Positions 16,597 to 24,649 of a stretch of DNA of 64,000 bases are shown in pieces (position 1 is the stretch's first letter; each line of letters opens with the position of its first letter). Origin of the DNA: Kushneria aurantia DSM 21353 (GTDB taxonomy: Bacteria > Pseudomonadota > Gammaproteobacteria > Pseudomonadales > Halomonadaceae); contig NZ_KB907862.1 of assembly GCF_000382245.1 (NCBI RefSeq), positions 124,001 to 188,000 of the forward strand. Direction: 5' to 3'. The position numbers and the translations under genes are program-made. The notes under the pieces are model-generated. The model saw only the letters and a program-made list of their open reading frames with translations. It was not told the origin of the DNA and ran no database searches.

Positions 16597-18894
16597 ATGA
16601 ACTCCAAAGGCCGTCGTCACGGCGACTTGTCCGCTTCTCTCCCACAGCGGCTGATCAACGGTTTTGCGCTGATGCTGCTGTGCCTGGCCGCGTCGATGTT
16701 TTTTGACCGGCTTTTTCCCACCCTGCCATGCGGCGATAGCCTGACGGTACCGGCACTGCTGTTGCCCTCCGACGCCCTGGCCTATGGCGCGGTAATGGCG
16801 CGCGGGGCGTGTTTGATTCCGTTTGCCACGCTGGCGACGCTGATTTATGACCTGTGGCTGGGCGCCTCGCCGTTCGCAACACTGCTGCACGGCCTGGCTT
16901 TTGTACTCACCCTGCTGTTCGTTTTGCATCTGTCACGACAGCTCGTGCTGCCGGTCAACAACCGACGAATGCGTCACCTGCTGCGCATTCCGCTGATTGC
17001 TGTCGTCTGCGCCACGCTAATGGCACCACTGGCTTCCCTGCAGTTCAGCAATCAATGGCCGAACTGGCCGCCAATCATCGCGTTCTGGCTGGGTGAAGCG
17101 ACCTCGATACTGCTGTTTACCCCCATCGCCAGAACCCTCTTTCATCCCTGTCGACACAATGCCCGGCACGACCCGCCGTGGTCGCTGCGCGCCTCGCTGG
17201 GCTGGCTGGCGATCGCCGTCATGCTGCTCGCGATTCATGCACTGTGGCACACCAATCACGCCCTGACGCTGGGCTGGCTGTCGATGCTCTGCCTGCTGCC
17301 GCCGGTGCTGGTGGCCTATCTGCTGCCGCCGCGCTGGAGCCGCAGCGGCATGGCGGCCTTCCTTACCGGCTGGCTGGTCATCGCCTGTCACCAGTTGGCG
17401 CCAACGCCGGCTGCCGTCGATCAACTGCTGGCCCTGCAACTGAGCGTGCTGGTGGCGGCCCTGATCGGCTTTCTCTGCCACGAACTGGCGCGCAATCTCG
17501 AAAGTACCAGCAGACGCCTCGCCGCTACCGCACTCGAGGACAGCGTCACCGGGCTTTGCAACAGCGCCGGACTGAGCCGCTTTGCCAGCGACTGCGGCTA
17601 TCGCGAAGCGGCCGTGATCGGCGTGCAGATCGACGATATCGACGACCTCGAGATGCTGATCGGCAACCATGAAGCGCAGCGCGTCGAATACCGTCTGGCA
17701 CAGACCCTGCGCGGCTGCGAAAAACATCTCGGCGGCTGCGCCGCACGCCTGCGCCCGGGTCTGATGGTGGTGCTGGTACCCTGCCGGGGCGACACGGAAA
17801 AAGCTGGCGTCAACGCCACTGCCGAGGCGCTGGCGCAGCGCCTGGACGATTCCCGACCCCAACCGGCGATCGCCGCTGCGCGTCTCGGCATTCATGTGGT
17901 GCTGATCGAACGGCTGCCGCTGGAAGCGCTACCGCGACTTGCCGCGCTGCTGCTGCGTGCAGTGCGCCAGGCGCCGCAGCAGCGCGAGGCCCTCTACCGC
18001 TGCCGTGAATCCGTCACCACGCTGATCGAGCAGCAGCGTCTTGCGGCGCGCTGGAGCCATCGGCTGCGCAGCAGCCTGGCCGGCAACGAGTGTCAGGGGC
18101 AGCTTGTACTTTTTGCCCAGCCGGTGGTATCGCGCCACACGCCGCACAGCGCCCGCTGCGAAATTCTGCTGCGCTGGCAGAGCCCCGCCGGAGAGCTGAC
18201 AGGACCCAACGACTTTCTGCCGGTAGCCGAAGCGTGCAGGCTGATGCCACAGATCGACGCCTGGGTGATCGAGCAGACGCTGGCGCAGCTCGCCTGTCAC
18301 CCTCAGGGGCGACGCCTGGAGAGCGTGGCGATCAACCTGTCCGGCCAGACACTGGGCTGCGAATGGCTGAAAGAGCTGATCATCCGGACGCTCGAACGCT
18401 ACCGCTGGCCGCCGCAGCGGCTCTGCCTCGAGATCACCGAGACGGTACCGGTACGCAACCAGCAGCGTGCCGGCGAAACCCTCGACGCGCTGCGCGCACT
18501 GGGGGTGAGAGTCGCCATCGACGACTTCGGCACCGGACGCGCCGCCTTCGACTACCTCAAGCGCTTTCCGCTCGACCTGCTCAAGATCGACGGCACCTTC
18601 GTGCGTCAGCTCGGCGAATCGGAACTCGACCGTGAGGTGGTGCGCACCACCTGTACCCTCGCCCGCCAGTTGCGTGCCCGCGTGGTGGCCGAATTCGTCG
18701 AGAGCGCGGAGCAGATGGCCCTGCTGACCGGTCTCGGCGTCGACTATTTTCAGGGCTTCGGGCTGGCCAGGCCGATGGCATTGACGGACTATCTTGATAG
18801 TCTCGATCGTCTGGCCGAGGGCTGGATGGCGCAGCACGACGCCCTGCACAAAAGCGCCGGTGAAGGCGGTTGGCCGCCCTTCTCCGCCGGCTGA
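16597..18894 (+). CDS. Membrane-bound EAL phosphodiesterase with degenerate GGDEF
   Basis: A 765-residue protein. The first about 300 residues contain eight or so hydrophobic segments resembling a MASE1-type sensor. Residues about 330-470 look like a GGDEF domain (DSVTGLCNSAGL start) with the active-site loop lost (RLRPGLM in place of GGDEF). The EAL domain (about 490-750) keeps the catalytic set: EILLRW, INLSGQ, ITET, IDDFGTG, LLKIDG, VVAEFVES and FQGF. It should therefore hydrolyse c-di-GMP to pGpG. ATG 16597 is preceded by AAGG; a longer frame from 16528 is possible. It mirrors the preceding gene, where the cyclase is intact and the EAL is degenerate. Confidence 0.88.
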   Translation: MNSKGRRHGDLSASLPQRLINGFALMLLCLAASMFFDRLFPTLPCGDSLTVPALLLPSDALAYGAVMARGACLIPFATLATLIYDLWLGASPFATLLHGLAFVLTLLFVLHLSRQLVLPVNNRRMRHLLRIPLIAVVCATLMAPLASLQFSNQWPNWPPIIAFWLGEATSILLFTPIARTLFHPCRHNARHDPPWSLRASLGWLAIAVMLLAIHALWHTNHALTLGWLSMLCLLPPVLVAYLLPPRWSRSGMAAFLTGWLVIACHQLAPTPAAVDQLLALQLSVLVAALIGFLCHELARNLESTSRRLAATALEDSVTGLCNSAGLSRFASDCGYREAAVIGVQIDDIDDLEMLIGNHEAQRVEYRLAQTLRGCEKHLGGCAARLRPGLMVVLVPCRGDTEKAGVNATAEALAQRLDDSRPQPAIAAARLGIHVVLIERLPLEALPRLAALLLRAVRQAPQQREALYRCRESVTTLIEQQRLAARWSHRLRSSLAGNECQGQLVLFAQPVVSRHTPHSARCEILLRWQSPAGELTGPNDFLPVAEACRLMPQIDAWVIEQTLAQLACHPQGRRLESVAINLSGQTLGCEWLKELIIRTLERYRWPPQRLCLEITETVPVRNQQRAGETLDALRALGVRVAIDDFGTGRAAFDYLKRFPLDLLKIDGTFVRQLGESELDREVVRTTCTLARQLRARVVAEFVESAEQMALLTGLGVDYFQGFGLARPMALTDYLDSLDRLAEGWMAQHDALHKSAGEGGWPPFSAG

Positions 18895-19037
18895 TTCGTG
18901 CACGTTGAATCCGCAATCCGCAAACGGAGATCTCATCGCCCACGGCGAATACAAGATTTTTGGCAGCAGGCTGACGGTGGCGCGAGTGGCTGGCGAAAGT
19001 GCCCTGACAGTGAAGTTCGCCTTCCCGCATCGAAAGC

Positions 19038-19056
19038 GCTATGTTAACAACATGGC
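19038..19056. promoter_or_regulatory. Candidate operator palindrome upstream of the MFS gene
   Basis: GCTATGTTAACAACATGGC is a 19-bp dyad (GCyATGTT ... AACATrGC) 70 bp before the MFS start. The symmetry is nearly perfect with a 3-bp centre, as for a dimeric repressor site. No regulator gene is adjacent. The remaining part of the 231-bp gap (18895-19125) shows no other feature. Confidence 0.35.
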
Positions 19057-19125
19057 GTTATCCTAAAGTCGTAGACCAAAGGTCGCGGCTGCTCTCTCTT
19101 TCATAACAATATCCGGGGAGGCCCC

Positions 19126-20442
19126 ATGGGCGCACTGCTACGGCCCGTTCGCGCGCTGCTGGCAACGGTTGCACTGATGCTGCTGGGCAACGGTCTGCTC
19201 AACACCCTGCTGTCGCTGCGCGGCCTCGACGAAGGGTTCTCGACCGCCATTCTCGGTATGGTGCTGTCGGGCTACTTCATCGGCTTTATCGGCGGCACCT
19301 GGGTCAGTGGCCGGCTGATCCGCCGCATGGGGCATATCCGCACCTTCACCTTCTGCGCCTCGGTCTGCGCTTCGGCGGCGCTTCTGCACGTGCTGCTGGT
19401 CAACCCCTGGGTGTGGCTGGTGCTGCGCATCATCTACGGACTGGCCTTCATTACCGTGATGACGGTGATCGAGAGCTGGCTCAACAGCTCGGCGGCAGCG
19501 CACATTCGCGGCCGGGTATTCGCTCTTTACATGGCGGTCAACCTCGGCATGCTGGCGCTGGCCCAGCAGGTGCTGCGGCTCTCCACGCCGGAGGGCTTTT
19601 TGCTGTTCGCCCTCAGCGCCATCTTCATCTGCTGGGCAATGCTGCCGATGAGCATGACCCGCAAGCGCCAGCCGGAGTTACCGGAGCGTCCGCGCAGTAG
19701 CCTGGTGGCGCTTCTGGGCTTCGCGCCGCTGGCGGTGGCGGCGGCCTTCATGTCGGGGCTGGCGATGGGCGCCTTCTGGTCGCTGGCGCCGGTCTACGCC
19801 CGTCAGCTCGGCTGGGATACCGGCGATATCGCCCTGCTGATGAGCTTTTCGATCGTCGGTGGCGCCCTGCTGCAGGTGCCCATCGGCCGCTTTTCGGACA
19901 AGCGCGATCGCGCTCGGGTGATGACCTGGGTCGTCATCATCGCCGCCGCCGTCGCCGCGCTGATGCCCTTTACCTCGCTGGTGCCCGGCGCCTGGCAGCG
20001 CGAGGCGCTGCTGGCGCTCTTTTTCCTCTGGGGCGGCCTGTCGTTTTCAATCTATCCGCTGGCAGTGGCGCAGCTGATCGACCAGCTCAACCCTGACGAG
20101 ATCGTCGCCGGCTCCGCCGACATGCTGGTCATGCAGGGCGCCGGCAGCGCCCTGGCGCCGCTGATTGCGGGCACCGCGATGAGTTTTCTGGGGCCCCAGG
20201 CGATGCCACTCTACGTCGCCCTGGTACTCGCCCTGCTGGGGGTTTTCGCCCTCTATCGGCGCCGCCGCGTGTCGACCCTGGTGGCCGGTGAAACGGCGCA
20301 CTTCGAGCCGATGTCGCAGACCAGCCCGCAGGTATTCGATATGTTTCACGACAGCGCCCAGCCCGATCTTTTCGCTGACCCGGACTTCTATGACTACGAG
20401 GAACAAAATCGTATTCGCGAGCGGGTCAACGGCACGGGCTGA
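19126..20442 (+). CDS. Major facilitator superfamily transporter (YcaD-like)
   Basis: A 438-residue inner-membrane carrier with twelve hydrophobic segments. The loop 2-3 motif GTWVSGRLIRRMG and the family arrangement resemble the YcaD group of MFS proteins, whose substrate is not established. The soluble C-terminal tail of about 50 residues is acidic and aromatic (DLFADPDFYDYEE), which is unusual. A GGGGAGG site lies just before ATG 19126. The gap to ggpPS is 86 bp and contains a hairpin, so the two may share a transcript. A role in solute uptake or export is only suggested by that position. Confidence 0.85.
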   Translation: MGALLRPVRALLATVALMLLGNGLLNTLLSLRGLDEGFSTAILGMVLSGYFIGFIGGTWVSGRLIRRMGHIRTFTFCASVCASAALLHVLLVNPWVWLVLRIIYGLAFITVMTVIESWLNSSAAAHIRGRVFALYMAVNLGMLALAQQVLRLSTPEGFLLFALSAIFICWAMLPMSMTRKRQPELPERPRSSLVALLGFAPLAVAAAFMSGLAMGAFWSLAPVYARQLGWDTGDIALLMSFSIVGGALLQVPIGRFSDKRDRARVMTWVVIIAAAVAALMPFTSLVPGAWQREALLALFFLWGGLSFSIYPLAVAQLIDQLNPDEIVAGSADMLVMQGAGSALAPLIAGTAMSFLGPQAMPLYVALVLALLGVFALYRRRRVSTLVAGETAHFEPMSQTSPQVFDMFHDSAQPDLFADPDFYDYEEQNRIRERVNGTG

Positions 20443-20471
20443 TATGCTGTCAGCGACATTCCGGTTCGATA

Positions 20472-20502
20472 CGCTTTGCCAGCCCGTGAGGCTGGCGAAG
20501 CG
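20472..20502 (+). promoter_or_regulatory. 13-bp hairpin just upstream of ggpPS
   Basis: CGCTTTGCCAGCC pairs with GGCTGGCGAAGCG (one T-G pair) around a CGTGA loop, 26 nt before the ggpPS start and close to its AAGGAG site. There is no T-run, so it is not a simple terminator. It may act as a processing or stability element or as a translation control in the MFS-ggpPS transcript. Confidence 0.45.
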
Positions 20503-20528
20503 GCGGACGGCTACAAGGAGAACGGACC

Positions 20529-22808
20529 ATGCTGCTTGCCACCGACCTTGACGGTACCTTTCTGGGCGGCGAGGCCGAAACGCGCCTGCGCCTCTACCAG
20601 GCGATCGCCGCTCACCCCGAGATTCAACTCGCCTACGTCAGCGGCCGAAGTCTGGAGGCGATCCTGCCGCTGCTCTCCGACCCGACCCTGCCGCAGCCCG
20701 ATTTCATCATCGCCGACGTTGGCGCCAGTCTCTATTACGGCGACTCACTGACCCCCATTCAGCCGCTGCAAAACGAGATCGACGAGCGCTGGTCAGGTGA
20801 GTCGGTCGTGGCCGGCGCGCTGGAGGGCATTGAGGGGTTGGTGCGTCAGGACGAGCCGCAGATGCGCCGCTGCTCCTTCTACTGCGATACACAGATCGCC
20901 TCCCACCCCAGACTCGAAGAGGTTGCCGAACGCACCGGCTGCGACCTGGTCTACTCCAGCGAGCGCTATCTCGACCTGCTGCCGAAGGGGGTCAACAAGG
21001 GCTCCTCTCTGAAAAGGATGGTCGAGCTGCTGGAGATCGACCCTGACGAGGTGCTGGTCGCCGGCGACACCCTCAACGACCTGGCGATGCTCAGCGCCGG
21101 CTTCAAGGCAGTCTGCGTGGGCAACTCGGAGGCGGGCCTGCTGGAGGCGACGCGCCACCTGGCGCACACCCTGCAGGCCGAGGAACCGGGCTGCGGCGGC
21201 ATCGTCGAGGCCTTTGCCCACTTCGGCTTTCTGGGCAGTGCCGGACTGACGGCGGAGCTGAAAAGCGACGCCACGGTGACCGGCAAGGCGGAGCTGGTGA
21301 TGGTCTACCACCGTCTACCCTACGAGGAGTTTCGCGCCAACGGCCGCATTCAGCGCCGCCGGCCGACCTCGCCCAACGGCATTCTGCCCACCCTGCTGAG
21401 CTTTTTCGCCAACGCGCGCGGCTCCTGGGTCGCCTGGGCGGTACACGATGAAGAGAGCGACGAGCCCTTCGAGGTGCACACCAGCGTCGATGCCAAACAG
21501 TATCCGCTACTGACCGCAGCCCGCGTGGCGCTGTCGCAGGAGCAGGTCGACATCTTCTACAAGCGCTTCTCCAAGGAGGCCTTCTGGCCCACCCTGCACA
21601 CCTTCTGGGAGCGGGCGGTGTTTCGCGAGGAGGACTGGTCGGTGTTCTGCGAGGTCAATCGCGCCTTCGCCGAACGCACCGCCGCCGAGGCCGCCGAGGG
21701 CGCGCTGGTGTGGATTCACGACTACAATCTATGGATGGTGCCGGCCTATCTGCGCGAGCTGCGGCCCGATCTGCGTATCGCCTTTTTCCACCACACCTAC
21801 TTCCCCTCGGCGGACGTCTTCAACGTGCTGCCGTGGCGCCGCGACATTATCGGCAGCCTGCTGCAGTGCGACTATGTTGCCTTCCACATTCCGCGCCAGG
21901 TGGAGAACTTCGTCGATGTCGCCCGCGGCGTGGCGCCGCTGAAAACGGTCGACAGCCAGAGCTGCGCGCCGCGCTTTCTCACCTATGGCTGCGCGGTGGG
22001 GCTGGAGCGCATGACCTCGGCGGTCGACACCGGCACTCGCATCGTGCGTCTCGGCGCCCATCCGGTGGGGCTCGACATGGGTCGCGTCGAGCGCGCGCTG
22101 GCAAGCGATGTGTGCCGCGAGCGCATGCAGCAACTGCGCGAGGAGTGCGAAGGGGTGCGGGTCATGCTGTCGGTGGAGCGCCTTGACTACACCAAGGGCA
22201 TCGTCGAGAAGCTGCGCGCCTTCGAACTGCTGCTGGATGACAATCCCGAGCTGCACGGCAAGGTCACCATGGTCAGCATCTGCGTGCCGGCGGCAAAGGA
22301 GATGACGATCTACAACGAGCTGCAGACGCAGATCGAGCAGATCATCGGCCACATCAACGGCCGCTTCGCCAGCATCGGCTGGACGCCGATTCAGTTCTAC
22401 TTCCGTGGTTTCCCCTTCGAGGAAGTGGTCGCCTGGTACGCCATGGCCGACGTGGCGCTGATCACACCGCTGCGCGACGGCCTCAACCTGGTGGCCAAGG
22501 AGTATGTCGCCAGCCAGGCGATGACCCGCGGCTGCGGGGTGCTGGTACTCTCCGAGTTCGCCGGCGCCGCCGCCGAGCTCAAGGGGGCGGTGCTGACCAA
22601 CCCCCACGACCAGCACGACCTGGCGCGCGCCTTCTACATGGCGCTCAACCTGCCGCGCACCGAAGCCGAGGCGCGCCTGCGCCAGTTGAACGATATCGTC
22701 AGCTACAACGACATCCGCCGCTGGGGCGACGAGTTCATCGCCGCCATTCGCGATGATGACGACGCCGGCGCCGCGGCATCCGCCGAAAAGCATTCGACGT
22801 CGGTTTAG
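20529..22808 (+). CDS. ggpPS: Bifunctional glucosylglycerol-phosphate synthase/phosphatase
   Basis: Joins ADP-glucose (the usual donor) and glycerol 3-phosphate to glucosylglycerol-phosphate and can then dephosphorylate it. Residues 1-250 are an HAD phosphatase with all four motifs: ATDLDGTF, VSGRS, PKGVNKGSS and GDTLNDLAML. Residues about 255-740 are a GT20 synthase of the GgpS rather than trehalose type (WIHDYNLWMVPAYL, FFHHTYFPSADVFNVLPW, SVERLDYTKGIVEKL, TPLRDGLNLVAKEY). The N-terminal HAD plus C-terminal GT20 order is that described for heterotrophic bacteria such as Stenotrophomonas and Pseudomonas. The 759-residue length fits. ATG 20529 follows CAAGGAGAACGGACC. A separate stpA gene is also in this window. 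Confidence 0.92.
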   Translation: MLLATDLDGTFLGGEAETRLRLYQAIAAHPEIQLAYVSGRSLEAILPLLSDPTLPQPDFIIADVGASLYYGDSLTPIQPLQNEIDERWSGESVVAGALEGIEGLVRQDEPQMRRCSFYCDTQIASHPRLEEVAERTGCDLVYSSERYLDLLPKGVNKGSSLKRMVELLEIDPDEVLVAGDTLNDLAMLSAGFKAVCVGNSEAGLLEATRHLAHTLQAEEPGCGGIVEAFAHFGFLGSAGLTAELKSDATVTGKAELVMVYHRLPYEEFRANGRIQRRRPTSPNGILPTLLSFFANARGSWVAWAVHDEESDEPFEVHTSVDAKQYPLLTAARVALSQEQVDIFYKRFSKEAFWPTLHTFWERAVFREEDWSVFCEVNRAFAERTAAEAAEGALVWIHDYNLWMVPAYLRELRPDLRIAFFHHTYFPSADVFNVLPWRRDIIGSLLQCDYVAFHIPRQVENFVDVARGVAPLKTVDSQSCAPRFLTYGCAVGLERMTSAVDTGTRIVRLGAHPVGLDMGRVERALASDVCRERMQQLREECEGVRVMLSVERLDYTKGIVEKLRAFELLLDDNPELHGKVTMVSICVPAAKEMTIYNELQTQIEQIIGHINGRFASIGWTPIQFYFRGFPFEEVVAWYAMADVALITPLRDGLNLVAKEYVASQAMTRGCGVLVLSEFAGAAAELKGAVLTNPHDQHDLARAFYMALNLPRTEAEARLRQLNDIVSYNDIRRWGDEFIAAIRDDDDAGAAASAEKHSTSV

Positions 22809-22857
22809 CCCCGCCTCGCCGCCGCCCGCGGCGGCGGTTATCATGGGTGCCGCAACC

Positions 22858-22892
22858 GCGACAGCGCTCGTTACGAGCGCTGTCGCCTTTTT
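22858..22892 (+). terminator. Rho-independent terminator after ggpPS
   Basis: A perfect 13-bp stem (GCGACAGCGCTCG and complement) with a TTA loop, followed by CTTTTT. A smaller GC-rich hairpin (CCGCCGCC/GGCGGCGG) precedes it at about 22819-22837. Confidence 0.9.
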
Positions 22893-22918
22893 ATCTCCTG
22901 TTATCGATCGCTGATCCC

Positions 22919-24649
22919 ATGGCACTGCGCCAGCTGCTACTCGACTTCATCAAGCGACACCGTCGCCGCTATCTGCTCGCCATCGCCACGCTGCTGGGGG
23001 TGGGCCTTTTGAACATGGCACTGCCCTGGTGGGCGGGACGGATCATCGACGCCCTCGACCGCGGCGCTCTCGCCGCCGATCAGCTTTGGCAGCGCGCCAT
23101 GATACTGGTGGCGGCAGCGCTGGCGATGTACGGGCTGCGCTATCTGTGGCGTATGCTGCTGTTCGGCGCCTCCTACCAGCTCGGCATCAACCTGCGTGAT
23201 CGTTTCTATGCAAAGCTGACCCGCCTCGATCCGGGGTTTTTCCAGCGCCGGCGCAGCGGCGATCTGCTGGCGCGCTCGACCCAGGATATCGACGCAGTGG
23301 AGGTGGCCGCCGGCGAAGGCGTACTCTCCAGCATCGACGGCGCCCTGACGCTGGTGCTGGTACTGGCGATGATGGTGTTCGTCATTGATGCACCGCTGGC
23401 ACTGATCGCGCTGGTGCCCTTCCCTTTCATGGCGTGGGGCTTCTATCAGGTCGCGCGGCGGGTACAGGGCCACTTCGGCGACTCGCTGACACGCTTTTCC
23501 GAACTCAACGACCGTACCCAGGAGGCGATCGCCGGGCTGCGGCTGCTGCGTCAGCACTCGCTGCTCGAAGCCGAGATCGCCGACTTCGACCGCCGCGCCG
23601 AGGCCCACGCCCGCGCCGGCTACAACGTGCAGCGCATGGAGGCGCGCTACGATCCGGTGGTCTTTCTGGCGCTGGGCAGCGCCATGCTGGCCACGGTGGC
23701 GGCGGGCAGCTGGCGCTATCTGGAAGGCGCCATCACGCTGGGCGAGCTGACCAGTTTCACCCTCTACCTGGTGCAGCTGATCTGGCCGATGTTCGCACTC
23801 GGCTGGTGCCTCAACATTCTGCAGCGCGGCGAGGCGGCGGCACGGCGGCTGATCGCGTTTTTCAACGAGCGCGAGACCATTGTCGACGCCGGCGAGCGCG
23901 ACACGGCCGAGGCCATCGATCTGCAGCTGGATATCGCAGATTTCACCTACCCGCTGGCCACAGCAGCGGCGCTGCGCGATTTACATCTGCGGCTGCCGCC
24001 GGGGGAAAGCCTGGGCGTGGTGGGCGCCACCGGCAGCGGCAAGAGCACCCTGATACGGCTACTACTGCGCCAGTATCCGCTCGAGAAGGGGCAGATTCAC
24101 CTCGGCGGCTATCCGCTCGATGACTACCGGCTGGCAGCGCTGCGCGGCATGTACGCCTACGTGCCCCAGGACCCTTTCCTGTTCGCCTCGAGTCTGGGTG
24201 AGAACGTCGCGCTGGGCAGGCCGCAGGCCAGCGCGGCGGCGATCGTCGACGCGCTCGAGGCCGCCGCCTTCGGCACCGACCTGGCACAGCTGCCCGACGG
24301 CCTTGCTACCCGTATCGGCGAGCGCGGCGTCACGCTTTCCGGCGGCCAGCGTCAGCGGGTCGCGCTGGCCCGTGCGCTGCTCTCCGAGGCGCCCATTATG
24401 CTGCTCGATGACACCCTGTCGGCGGTCGATCAGAGCACCGAGCGGCAACTGCTCGAGACCCTGACGCGCCAGCGTGGGCGTTCGCGCATGATCGTCAGCC
24501 ACCGCCTGTCGGCCGTGCAGCAGTGCGACAATATTGTGGTACTCGACGAGGGGCGCGCCGTTGAGCAGGGGCGCCACGACGCGCTGCTGGCACGCGACGG
24601 CCACTACGCCCGGCTGTGGCGCCAGCAGAGCGGCGAGGAGCCAACGTGA
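22919..24649 (+). CDS. mdlA: ABC exporter half-transporter (MdlA-like)
   Basis: A 576-residue inner-membrane half-transporter. Residues 1-310 are the six-helix export domain. The nucleotide-binding domain has Walker A GATGSGKST (about 368), signature LSGGQRQR, and Walker B IMLLDDTLSAVD. In Walker B the catalytic Glu is Asp, as is usual in MdlA, so one ATP site of the heterodimer is degenerate. I chose ATG 22919 (MALRQLLLDF), because the frame's earlier start at 22847 lies inside the upstream terminator. It overlaps the next gene by 4 bp (GTGA). The substrate is unknown; multidrug or peptide export is the usual guess. Confidence 0.85.
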   Translation: MALRQLLLDFIKRHRRRYLLAIATLLGVGLLNMALPWWAGRIIDALDRGALAADQLWQRAMILVAAALAMYGLRYLWRMLLFGASYQLGINLRDRFYAKLTRLDPGFFQRRRSGDLLARSTQDIDAVEVAAGEGVLSSIDGALTLVLVLAMMVFVIDAPLALIALVPFPFMAWGFYQVARRVQGHFGDSLTRFSELNDRTQEAIAGLRLLRQHSLLEAEIADFDRRAEAHARAGYNVQRMEARYDPVVFLALGSAMLATVAAGSWRYLEGAITLGELTSFTLYLVQLIWPMFALGWCLNILQRGEAAARRLIAFFNERETIVDAGERDTAEAIDLQLDIADFTYPLATAAALRDLHLRLPPGESLGVVGATGSGKSTLIRLLLRQYPLEKGQIHLGGYPLDDYRLAALRGMYAYVPQDPFLFASSLGENVALGRPQASAAAIVDALEAAAFGTDLAQLPDGLATRIGERGVTLSGGQRQRVALARALLSEAPIMLLDDTLSAVDQSTERQLLETLTRQRGRSRMIVSHRLSAVQQCDNIVVLDEGRAVEQGRHDALLARDGHYARLWRQQSGEEPT

